Source: Cymbidium sinense (taxonomy: Eukaryota > Streptophyta > Magnoliopsida > Asparagales > Orchidaceae). Taken from it: 64,000 nt of DNA. The notes under the pieces are model-generated. The model did not search any database. It was not told where the DNA came from and was given only the letters and a program-made list of their open reading frames with translations. The DNA is taken from the NCBI GenBank assembly GCA_021442155.1, contig CM038220.1, forward strand, positions 81,582,897-81,646,896, in the 5' to 3' direction. Positions 47,121 through 58,564 of this stretch are shown here, one piece after another; position 1 is the first letter of the stretch, and every line of letters starts with the position of its first letter. A program made the position numbers and the translations under genes.

Positions 47121-48399
47121 TTTTTTATTTAAAAATTAATTTAAATTACTTGAAACTTCAAAAATTCATAGAAAATAAAATATTTAACCAAAAATTGCAA
47201 ACAAAGGCTCGTTGGATTCATCGTTCTGAGAGGAATCCAACAAAGCCAAAATCCTCAAATTTCACTAAGTATTTTGAGCTTTATTTAAGTTTTATTAAAA
47301 ATCAAATTTCATTAATTAAACCAAAAATATATGTCGATTAAGTTGAAATTTTCAAGGATTGAAATAAAGTTAAACACAGCTACCATAAAATTTCAAGTGA
47401 AAATGACTTATGGATTGGGAGAAATTAAATTTTGAAGTTCGATTGTCCATTTTAATAAAATAAATTAAATAAAATTCAAAATTTATAAAATCTTCAAAAT
47501 GGCTTAAATCACTTCAATTGACAACTAGAAACTCTTAAGAAAATAATGTGATCTTCTAAATCCTAATGAACCCCAAACAACCACTTAAGAGTAGAGTTTA
47601 ATCGATTAAGGAGTTAATTAAAATATAATCTAAAAATAATTTAAATATCAAATCAAAATCAGAAATGAAGTAGCACCTAAGCAATCATTAATCAAACCTC
47701 AAATCAAAAAAAAATATCACTCTTAGGAAATTAGATTAAATATGATTAAATCTATTTAAAGTAATAAAACTCAATTAAATGATTAAATCAAATCAAACTT
47801 AAAATTCAACAAATCTAAGACACTTTAACATGGGTTAAACTAGTATAACTAAACTACACTAAGCATGGAGTCTTAATCATATGAAACTCCTTAATGAATA
47901 TAAATAAACTAAAACTAATTAATCATTAAATAAACTAAAATTCAATTTGATTAACAAACCAATTCAACATAATAATTTGATATTAAATTAAACTAAATAA
48001 AGTTAAAGTAAACTTAATTAACATATGATTAAATCACATCCATTTATAATAAGATAATTAATTAACCATTAAATATTTCAACGTAATAACTAAATCAAAT
48101 CAAATATTAATGAAATCAAACAAATATAATAAATGAAACATCAAATAAAACTCTAATCATAATTAATCAAACTTAATTGAAATGAAATAAACAATTAATT
48201 CACTTGACAATGATGGTAATAACAATAATCCTTTAATCAAATCAAACTTTAGTAAAACACTTCAAATCAAATCACTACATTTCTCTTTTAATGATTTAAT
48301 TACCCTTAATCAAACTTAATTAATCAAACATTTAATTAATGCAAAATTGAATTAATCCATCATCTTAATGAATCAAATTGATTTTAAATAAGTTAAAGC

Positions 48400-49160
48400 T
48401 AACTCTAAAATTAAATCAAATGTCTAATTAAATTTAATAATTAATCACACCACTCAAATAAGCTAATTAAGTTAATCAAATTAATCATATTGAACTTAAG
48501 CTTAATCAAACATAATCAAAATGAAATTAAATACTAATAAAACCAAAATTAAACCTAAATCATTAAGTCATTAATTACATCATTAAGAATTGAATAAATC
48601 TTTATTTAATTTAATAATTACATAAACACACTCCTTACTTAAACTAATTACCCTTAAGCTAATCCAATTGAATAAATACTGGCAAACTTAATAAATTAAT
48701 CCACCATCTTAATAAACCATATTTACTTTATAAATCAAATTAAAATTAATTCAAATTAAATTAATTAATCTACTAATTAATTTGATCACACATCTTAAGT
48801 AAACTAATTAAAGTCAATCAAATTAATCATATTAAACTTAATCAACTTAATCAACTTAAATGCAATAAATTCTTAATTTAATTTAAAGTTAAAGTCATTA
48901 ATTATTCATTAATCATTAACCTAAATAAAATGAAATCAAATTTAAAAATTAAATAAATCTTTACTTAATTTAATAATTGATCACACCTCTTAAACAATTA
49001 TGTTAATCAAATTAATCATATTAAACTTAAGCTTAATTAAACATAAAAAATAAAAAAAAAAAAATTCAAATAATAAATAATTATTAATTACATCATACTA
49101 TAAAAATTAAAAATTAAACAAAATTATTTAATTTAATAATTAACCTAAACACACTATTTC
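48400..49160 (+). repeat. Degenerate internal tandem repeats in element B LTR
   Basis: A unit containing AATCACACC, then TTAATCAAATTAATCATATT and AACTTAAGCTTAATCAAACATAA recurs at about 48471, 48812 and 49011 (spacing about 340 and 200). Its multiplication helps explain the 7.4-kb LTR. Confidence 0.6.
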
Positions 49161-51854
49161 TTAATCACATTAACCTAAACCCATAGATTAAAAAAGCTAA
49201 AATCAAAATCAAATCAAATTAAATTAAATTAAGAAAGACTCTCATCAATTTAATATGCAATCAAATCAAATCTCATTCCACCTACTTAAATAAGATAAAC
49301 TAATTAACTATCCAATGTATGAAATCAAAATGCAAACCAAGCTTTGATAACATGACAAATGGATGAGATGAAAAAATAAAATTGTAATTACAAGGAATCA
49401 AAATCAATTAAAATCAAAAGAAAAATCTTAATTAATCTAATCTGATCAAACTACAAATGAATGAACTAGAATCAAATCAAATAAACATAAAGTTAAATCA
49501 CATAACCATAATCAAAGAAAAGAATTAGATATTAATTTCAAAGGATATTGAATTATCAAGATTTAATTAAACTAAAACATCTAATCCAAAATTAGTCATG
49601 AATTTAAACAAACTTAAACTTAGAGATCAAGGATATTAAATTATCAAGATTTGATTAAGTTAAAACATCTAATCTAAAATTAATTAATCAAAAATCACAT
49701 GAATTTAAACAAACTTAAACTTCATTCGATATTAAGGATATTGAGTTATCAAGATGCAATTAAATCAACACATTTAATCCAAAATTAATCAATCAAATAC
49801 ATGAAGCTTAAACAAACTCTAAAATTCTAAATTCTAAATCAAATCAAATAAATTACACAAATTCAAATGGGCTAATTAAGATACTTAAAGACCTTAGACT
49901 CTAGATTTGGGATGTAGAATGGGATGAGTTCTCTACAAATGGAATTCATTCTACTCTTCATTCACGAAAACTTAAACATCACTTTATCCAAATAAAAGTG
50001 AAATAAAAAAAATAAATCATTAAATCATTTAAATTGAAATCAGGTAAAATTTAAACAAAATTCAAACTCAAATTGAAACTTAAACTAAAGAAGCCTAATA
50101 AAGTCTTATCACACAAGCTTAAGAATACTAAGTCACACTTCTAGTGCTAAGTGGTGTTGTATGTTTGATGTTGTTTTATTTTATGATGTAATATTTTAGA
50201 CTGGATGACAGGGTGTATGTTTCATAGACTAGATGTTAGGCCATTATTAGATTAATCATATTTTCTACAGGGGGTTATGCTTAAGGGGTCGATGTAATAA
50301 AAATATAAATATTTTTTAGCAAGTTGCTTAGCCCCTAAGCGTAACCCATGCTAGGACAGGTGGGCTTGGTTACCCATGTGTGGGGTGCTAAGTCCAAATT
50401 ATTTATATAACTACTTATGTTATATGGTGTGTTTAGCTAGCATTTGTTTTGTAGGAGTAACTAGATTTATTTCTTCTATTTTTAATGTAATTTTGCATTA
50501 GGAATTAGGATCAGTGTTATGGGGGATTAAGATGAGCAAAGTCTTAGTCCTGTGCCACATGTGATGCCTTTGGAGCAAATCAAATCAAAGAGAAGGAAGA
50601 AATGAAGAAGACCCGGATAGCATGTATTATTTTGTTTTTTATAATCCGGGTGTACAAGAGCTGTTTCCATCTTTTTTTTCTCTTTTCGGTGACGCGTGTT
50701 TTTATTCTTTACAATAGTTTATAAAATTGTTTGATGTTGTGTTTAGAGAACATGCTTTTCATAGTTTCTTTTTGATGTTTGGTGGATGGATGGTGGCCTT
50801 TAGGGAAATTAATTTTTCTACCCCCAATTAAAAACTCATAATTAAAATTTTAAAATAACTCGTAACCTCACCAAAAAGTTTAGGAATTAAATCAACATGA
50901 TAAAATTTTTAGCAACCCCTTAGATGGATGAATGAATGTGTAATATCATGCATGTCATATTCTTCCACTCTTGTTAAGAGGGGGCTTCCATCTTTGTGAG
51001 AGAATGAAGGCTTAGTCTCTGAGAGCCTTTGATGGAAGAACACCCATTTCTCTCTTGATTTGGCCCATAATCAAGTGCTCATGCATTTAGGCATACAAAA
51101 TCTCATAGAATGTGTCAAAATAAAGAGTCCAAAAGAATCAAATAAATTTCATAAAATTTTCATTTGATTAAGTCATGGTTTCATACCACTCATGCTCTAG
51201 TCTCTTAGGGAGTGAGTTTAAGGACTTAGTTTTCTCTCTAAATAAACAACATCCTAGCCAACTTAAGACACTTTCATGAATTTAAAGCATGGGAGTTAGG
51301 CCACTCTAGATGGTCCAATAGTCGTGGTTTATTCTTTATTGTGGAGATACACCATATACCCATTTTTGCCTTAGATTTTGGTCATGCTTTGGTCCTCGCA
51401 AAAGCTCCCTAGATTTAAGATATTAGGTTGTTATTTCCTTTTATGGGCTACAAGCATAAATCCTCGCCTCTTAGGCATTTTCACAATCTTATGTTGTGGA
51501 ATTATAAGCCTTAACAATCTAATAAAATGTCAACTCAAATAATTAACTCTCTTCAATTTCAGAAATATAAAGCCCAACTATAGGGTAGATTAGAATGCTC
51601 ACTAGGCTTCCTAGTATCATGAGCATTTCCTACTTTCTCCTTTTGAATTCCAAAAATAATTCTTCTCCTTGATCTATCCCATTTGGTTTTCTAAAATAGT
51701 CATTCCTTTGATAGTCTTAACCTTAAAAATCTTTGGAGACCCTAATTGTGTACTTTAATCAAGTGTATTCTTAAGAAATTCTCATTCCTTACAATGTAAT
51801 TAACTATAGGGGCTTGCCTTCATACAAAACTTAATGAACCTGGCTTAAAATAAA

Positions 51855-51884
51855 CCCTACTTTACTTTTTCATGTAAAATAGGG
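51855..51884 (+). ncRNA. U5 stem-loop, element B
   Basis: CCCTACTTTAC/GTAAAATAGGG around TTTTTCAT, one mismatch. A second stem, CTATCT-TTCG-AGATAG, follows about 85 bp downstream. Confidence 0.45.
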
Positions 51885-52081
51885 GAAAGATCTCTGATAT
51901 TTTTGAAGACCCATCTTGCCTTAGGAGTCCATATTAGGTGATTAGCTCCATTATAGGGTGGTGATTTCTATCTTTCGAGATAGTACATCATTCCTTAATG
52001 ACACACCTGATCACTTCAATAAGTAACCCCTAAGATCTGTGTGGTGTCCCATATCCCAAAAATAAACACCTCAAATTTTTC

Positions 52082-52099
52082 TGGTGACTCTGGTGGGGA
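52082..52099 (+). other. Primer-binding site, element B
   Basis: TGGTGACTCTGGTGGGGA follows the LTR end by 8 bases. It resembles TGGCGACTCCGCTGGGGA, the primer site I associate with Tat/Ogre elements. Confidence 0.65.
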
Positions 52100-52599
52100 T
52101 AGTTCCTCTCTCCATCTTTAGTAGACAATTATTGTCTCCAAGCATTCATAGTGGACTTATATTTTATATAGGTCCATACTATCATTCTTTTCATTGAAAC
52201 TTAGCTTATTTCATCCTTAAGCAAAGCTTGCCAACATCATTTAGGTTTTAAGACATCTCTCCGTGTAGGTCCTAAAATCCCTATTGGATTCCCCCAATAG
52301 GTGAAAATTAAAATTAATCAAACAATAGAGATGACCAAAATTAAGAACCTCTTCACCGTTCTGATGGTGAGGCAAGGTTCATCCCATGCACAATAAGAAA
52401 ATAAAACCCTTCTAAATAGTACATCTTTCCAAAAAGTGCTTTTTCAAAATCCACATAATAAAATCCACACAAATTTGGAAAAAAAAATTTCAAAGGCACA
52501 AAACACATATAACCAAACCTCGTTTAACAAATCTTATGATTGTTACAAGGAGGTTCCTTTTTAAAATAAAAATCAACCATTTTTAATGTCTTTTTCAAA
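52100..52599 (+). other. Leader of element B between primer site and hairpin array
   Basis: Non-coding. It contains GCCAACATCATTTAGGTTTTAAGACAT (also in D at 10650 and A near 44130, there with ATGTTGGC on the plus strand) and the TCACC/GGTGA stem at about 52353-52370, then degenerate sequence leading into the array. Confidence 0.5.
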
Positions 52600-54260
52600 A
52601 GAACATTTTCTTTGGAAATAGCTATCCCCATCCCACACACTCAAATTTGTTGGATGGAGATTCTATTTTTGAATTAAATCATGATATAAAATTGAAACTC
52701 CACTTAGCATACTTCACATGTGCTATAGTTGAAGTTTCCTCTCTTTAGAAAAGCAATAAACCATACACACGTAAAAGAGAAATCAAGACATGTTCGAACC
52801 CCCCACCTGGCATACCCAAATTTGTCAAATGGTAGTTCCCCTTCCCTTGGAGAAGGTAGAGCAAATTCAATTCTATTTGCATTTGTTTGATAAAACCCCT
52901 TCTTTCCAAAGAATTGGACTTTAAAACACATTGGGAGCTCATTTGACATGTCCAAGTATGATAAGAACCCACTTTTTGAAAATCATAAGAACAAATTGAA
53001 CACCATTTAACATACTTAATTTTGTTAAATAAGTTCCTTTTCTTTCAATAACCATAAACACATCTGACTTTCACTTAACATACCAAATTTGTTAAGTGAG
53101 GATTTCATTTTCAAAATCATAAACACACTTAACTTTCACTTAACATACCAAATTTGTTAAATGAGAGTTTTATTTTTTAAAAAAAATCATAAATACATTT
53201 AACTTTCACCTAACATACCAAATTTGTTAAGTGAGAGTTTCATTTTTCATAAACACATTTGACTTTCACTTAACATACCAAATTTGTTAGATGAGAGTTT
53301 CATTTTCAAAATCATAAACATATTTAACTTTCATAACATACCAAATTTATTAAGTGAGTTTCATTTTCAAAATCATAAACACATTCAACTTTAACTTAAC
53401 ATACCAAATTTGTTAAGTGAGAGTTTCATTTTCAAAATCATAAACACATTTAACTTTCACTTAACATACCAAATTTGTTAAATGAGAGTTTCATTTTCAA
53501 AATCATAAACACATTGGACTTTCACTTAGCATACCAAATTTATTAAGTGAGTTTCATTTTCAAAATCATAAGCACATTTGACTACTTAACATACCAAATT
53601 TGTTAAATGAGAGTTTCTTTTTCAAAATCATAAACACATTGGATTTTCACTTAGCATACCAAATTTGTTAAGTGAGAGTTTCATTTTCAAAAATCATAAG
53701 CACATTTGACTTTCACTTAACATACTAAATTTATTAAGCATGAGTTTCATTGTCAAAATCATAAACACATTTGACTTTCACTTAACATACCAAATTTGTT
53801 AAGTGAGGGTCTCTTTTTCAACACACAATGGATCCTTATTTTAACATACCAAATTTATTAAATAAGGATCCAATTTTTCATGTCAAACCACACTTGAGCT
53901 TTCACTTAACATACCAAATTTATTAAGTGAGAGTCTCATTCTCAAAGAGAAATAAATATAACTCAAACAAATTTGAGCTCTCACTTAACATACCAAATTT
54001 ATTAAGTGGGACTCCCATCTTCAAAGAAAAGCAAATCTATCTCACAATCACATTTTACTTTTACTTAGCATGCTAAATTTGTTAAGCAAAAGTCTCATCA
54101 GTACAAATGAACACATGTGGCCTCCACTTAACATACCAAATTTGTTAAGTAAGAAGCCCATTTTCTAATCAAAATATCACACAATCAAATCTTAACAAGC
54201 AAAAATATTTCAAATACACAATCACAACCTCTTCTTAACATATCCAAATTTGCTAAGTAA
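52600..54260 (+). repeat. Hairpin-repeat array, element B
   Basis: About 23 units of 55-75 bp: CTTTCACTTAACATACC, AAATTTGTTAAGTGAGAG, then TTTCATTTTCAAAATCATAAACACATT. Arms CACTTAACA/TGTTAAGTG replace the CTTTATTTAGCA/TGCTAAGTAAAG arms of D. One unit, 53830-53871, has GGATCCTTATTT and AAATAAGGATCC, a 12-bp perfect stem quite unlike its neighbours yet fully paired. The middle units (53050-53800) are the most alike, suggesting recent local amplification. The ORFs at 52704-52972 are by-products. Confidence 0.9.
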
Positions 54261-54592
54261 AGGTCTTTCAAACTATCAATATTTTCAAACAAGATGCATA
54301 AAACACAAATAACTCCAAGAAAATCTCTCGTGAAATTTTAGAACCCCACCCAACCTACCTAAATTGGTTTAGTATGGTTTCAAAATTGAAATCAAATAGC
54401 AAAGACTCTCCTAAATATCCAAATCTCTTTAATGATCCCTACTTAACATATTATTGAGAGTGGGTTCAAAATTCCAAACTTCTATTACTTGCATGGAATA
54501 AATATCAAAGCAAAAATCTGATGCAAGTTATATTTCCACAAATGCAGACATACAGCTCAGATCAACTAGTGCAATTTTTGCAATTTTTACAC

Positions 54593-55560
54593 ATGGCAGC
54601 TCAGAAGTATGTATTTACTTTTCCTTTCAGGATGGATTTGGCCTTGGATCGGACTAGCCTTCCGCAGACCGACTTTTCCCACCTCATTCATTTTGGTTGA
54701 GGTTTCGAGAGGGCTAGGATCACTTGTGAGGGGACCACCCTCAAACCCAGTGTGGTGGCCAGGACGGTCATCCAGGTTGAGATGTCTCGTCTAAGTTTCC
54801 CTCGAAGAGGAGGCGTGGCGTTCCATAATAGTTATAGTTTCACTCGGTGGTTCCCCTTTCTTCCCTAGTACGGGCTAGCACCCACTCATTGGCTCCTTCC
54901 ACGGGGAAGGCTACCTTATCTTCAAGGATAGTCTCCCCCACCTACGAGGTTAGGTCTAGTTATTTTATTGCCCCTTCTAGTAGGACTCAGCACTGAAACT
55001 GGTGCCACAAGATCAAGCATCATGGCATGGCCAGGAGCTAGAGGCGACTTTCTTTGTAAAGGAGTCACTTAGGATAGTGTCTCCTCTTATCATAGAGAAC
55101 AAGTTTCACCCCGTCTCTAGTTTCGATGAAGAGGAATACATTAAGAGGATCTCAATTTCACCTCCTCTCGCAGTTCATTTTGAGGCTCTTATTAGTGACA
55201 GGAGAAGGTCGTACATCGACCTTAGATTAGTCATGCCAAGTTGGCAGAGCTTATGGATGATTAGAGTCTAGGGATCAATTTGATTTACATTCTATTATCC
55301 CTCACAGTGTAGGTAGACACGTCAGATAAGAGAGGGCTAGGGAGGCCTAGTTATCAGTATAGATTACTAGTAGAGAGAGACATAGGTATGCCAGACAGTC
55401 GGCGGCCTTAGCCCTCATGGACTTTCCCGATTGGCATGCGACCCACACTGATCATACTGATAGAATTCTCTTGGTACTACCCACCATGGAGAGGGCTCAG
55501 AGATAGGGTGTTGCCTTAACACCGATCCACTCCTCGCCCACCATCACCTGTTCAAGTCCC
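54593..55560 (+). pseudogene. Gag-position ORF remnant, element B
   Basis: ATG at 54593 begins MAAQKYVFTFPF as in D (12920); a stop interrupts after HLIHFG. Similarity to D continues in shifted frames to about 55150. A readable stretch at 55002-55271 (YIKRISISPPLA, FEALISDRR) and a later STP-rich part suggest a once larger protein. No zinc knuckle or aspartic protease motif was found. By position it is gag or an Ogre-type ORF1, whose role would be coat or packaging. I cannot name it. Confidence 0.5.
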
Positions 55561-56040
55561 GCCATCTACCATGCCTACAAAGGAACAGAAGACAACATCC
55601 AGGGAGAGAAAGACCCATTGGTGATCCGGCTACGGCCAAAGGATCCCACTTCATCTACTCCACCGACTGAGGTGAGTGTGAGTTCCCCCACTTGACCTCT
55701 TACTTCAGTCTTGGTGAAGATGGAGTGGCGACCCCATAGCATCGTGGTCGCACCACCATAACTATCATTATCAGAGGCAGTGATAGCAGCAGTCGTAGAA
55801 GGGGAAGGGGACAATTCTGCAGTCCCCATGGTAGTGGATCTCCCTAGGGACACTACTCCACCCATGAACAACCACAAACATGTCTCTTCTAATAGTCATG
55901 ACCCTCCCAGAGCTAGCATTCCAGTGATAGGTGGTGTTAAGTGTATCTCTGTTAGAGAGCATAGCCCTTCCATCAATCAACATATTTGTACCAGCATAGT
56001 TAGATCATTCCATAGAAGATATTTTAACAGTACTTTGTAA
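55561..56040 (+). pseudogene. Linker region between gag-position ORF and pol, element B
   Basis: Readable but interrupted, rich in Pro, Ser and Thr (the frame at 55780-56040 has MVVDLPRDTTPPMNN). Reverse transcriptase sequence begins abruptly at about 56041, after the point where the YVDD would be, so a deletion has removed protease and most of RT. Confidence 0.4.
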
Positions 56041-58564
56041 CCGTCTCTTTAACTTGAGAGTATTTTCTGAATCATTAAGATAATACAACCTCAAAATGAA
56101 CCCCCTGAATTGTGCATTCAGAGTAGCTTCAAAATAATTCCTTGGGTTTGTTGTCCAACACTGAGGAATAGAAATTGATCTGAAAAAGATCAAAGAGATA
56201 TTAGAAATGGCACCCCCAAAAAGCCTAACACAACTAAGATCATTCCAAGGGCGGTTAGCGTATTTAAGATGCTTCATATCCAACCTATCAGGAAGATGGG
56301 ATGCCATGTTCAAATGGGATGACAAGTGTCAGCATGCCTTCAAAGACATCATGCAATATCTAATGGCACCACCAATTCCAGTAGTCCCTATCCCGGGAAA
56401 GCCGCTCAAATTATATACTGTTGCATTAGACGACTCCCTTGGAACTTTGTTGGCTCAAACCAATGAAGAAGGGAAGGAGAATACTCTCTATTTTCTCAGT
56501 CATCATCTAATCCCTGAGGCAAACTATCCACCTATTGAAAAGCACTGCCTAGCTTTAATCTTTGCATCCCAAAAGATACGACATTACATGCTTTCTCATA
56601 AGGTGAACTAGATCTCTAGAGTCAATCCACTATAATGTCTCATGACATGGACGACCTTATCTAGACGGTTGGTGTGTTGGTCCATGACTTTGTCTCAGTT
56701 TGATATACATTCGTACCCCGTCATGCCGTAAAAGGACAAGCACTTACGGATTTCTTAGTAGTGCATCCACTCCCTATTGATTCTCTCCTTAATGATGATC
56801 TCCCTGATGAACAAATCATGAACTTAGGGGGTACTAGTGCTCACCACTGGGAGATGTACTTTGATGGTGTAGCTTCCTCTCAAAGAGGAGAAGAACCATA
56901 ATTTACTATCCAGAGAACACGGGTAGGAATAGTTCTCCTAACTCCAGACCCCGATGTGATGAGATTCTCATATCATCTATCCAATCCATGCACCAACAAT
57001 GAAGCTAAATATGAGGCTTTGATTATCGGTTTAGAGTTAGTCATTACACTATGCATCTAGAGTATCAACATCTTTAGGGATTCTCAATTAGTTATCAACC
57101 AAATCACTGGGTCTTACAAGGTTTTAAAGCCTAAGCTCCATCATTATCATAATTATACCATGGAATTATTATCCCAATTCCCAGATGTTATCATCTACAA
57201 GATTGCTCAAGAGAGAATGTAGTAGTAGATGCATTAGCCAAGATTGCCAAAGAGTTGACATGTCCATAACATGAGTCCATTCCAATAAGGGTCCAAAATA
57301 GATAAGTCTTATCCTTTATTGATCTTTGGTCGAGATTCTCTCTTGAAGGGGAGGTTGCCATTGCCAAAAAGGATGAGGAGTCAGACTGGGGGAAACCATT
57401 CATGGATTATCTACATAATAGCAAGCTACCTCAAGAGAAATCACTAGCATGCCAGGTAAAGTAAAGAGCCATTTCTTATGCTCGCGTGGATGGCACCTTG
57501 TACCGATGGTCCTTCGATCATATATGGTTACGTTGTCTAGACAAACATGAAGCTCGTAGGATCGTGGTGGTACACTCAGTTTATATGGAGCACAATCTGA
57601 AGATGAAAGCTAAGATCAGAGGATACTAGGATTTGACGTTCAGTTACATGTGCTACATTATGATAGACTTTAGGTTGGAGTCTAACCACCTGACATTACA
57701 TCCTACATTGGTCTCATGGCCATTTGAATGTTGGGAATGCGACATTATGGGTCGATCGATCCTCCTTCTTCCAAAGGTCATCGATTCATTCTAGCTAGCT
57801 ACTTTCCAAGTGAGCGAGGCAATCCCACAGGTCATAGCTTCGACATGTGCTCCATTTTTTAGGAACCATATCATATATAGGTTTGGCATGCCTCGATAAA
57901 TTATATCCGTTAATGGTACTACATTCAAGAGCACTAAAATCAATAGCTTTGCTCGAAGACATATCATAGATTGAAGATACTCTACCATCTACTATCCAAG
58001 GATGAATGGCTTAGTAGAAGCCTTCAACAAAACTCTCATCCAAATATTAAAGAAGACACTAGATGATAAACAATGATGGCATGGATAGTTGAAGCCTTGT
58101 GGGGTACCACACATACAACTCCAACTCAATCTACCCCTTTCTCCTTAGTGTATGGGTTCAAAGTTGTTCTACCATTAGAAGTCTAACTCCCATCACTAAG
58201 GATAGCCATGTGTAGTAAACTCACAATGGAGCAGAATGCCAAGTTGCGGTTGGAAGAGCTCAAAGGTTTAGAGGAGAGATGTCTATGGGCATGCCAAAAC
58301 CTTGAGTTATACAAAGCCAAGATGATTCAAACTCATAACAAGTTGGTCCGTCCTAGAGCTTTTCAAGTAGGAGAGCTTATTTTAGTTCTAAGGAGACCAA
58401 TTATTGCCCGTTGAAAGATAGAAGACAAGTTTGAACCCACTTGGGATGGCCCTTATGCCATAGAGAAGGCCTACCAAGGAGGATCTTATCAACTCATAAA
58501 TTGTAAAGGAGAGCACTCGATGCTTCCAATCAATGGGCTCTACTTAAAGAAATACTATCCATAA
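56041..58564 (+). pseudogene. pol pseudogene, element B (RT end, RNase H, aRNase H, integrase)
   Basis: In order: RT end (YNLKMNPLNCAFRVAS, FLGFVV, GRLAYLRCFISNLSGR; 56041-56290), RNase H (YTVALDDSLGTLLAQ to QKIRHYML; about 56410-56600), and archaeal-type RNase H (about 56850-57250) in which all four acidic positions are still readable: YFDG, NNEAKYEAL, FRDSQL and VDALAK. Then come the integrase zinc region (weak), core with CDIMG, and the C-terminal part with GLEERCLWACQNLELYKAKM and VRPRAFQVGELIL, ending KKYYP, stop 58562-58564. The second catalytic Asp of integrase (DNGT) is Val (57909-57911); the Glu in NGLVEAF (58017-58019) is kept. Numerous stops and frameshifts mean it is not expressed as one protein. 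Two RNase H domains are the Tat hallmark. Confidence 0.88.

Larger units (their letters stand above)
44664..52073 (+). mobile_element. Element B, 5' LTR (7.4 kb)
   Basis: Starts TGTTGACCTCA, ends AAACACCTCA, 8 bases before the primer-binding site. Order: opening part shared with E and the 3' LTR, W-box block (45420-46090), CpG island with G-box (46870-47120), a long AT-rich part expanded by internal repeats (47600-49900), then U5 with the conserved stem-loops (51800-52000). It is about 2 kb longer than the solo LTR, mostly through the AT-rich part. No ORF in it (46793-47050 and 47072-47341 are the longest) is conserved between copies. Confidence 0.8.

Noticed and set aside
55575..56325. Minus-strand ORFs over the gag-pol border of element B
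   Set aside because: The plus strand encodes recognisable reverse transcriptase here; the minus frames are shadows.
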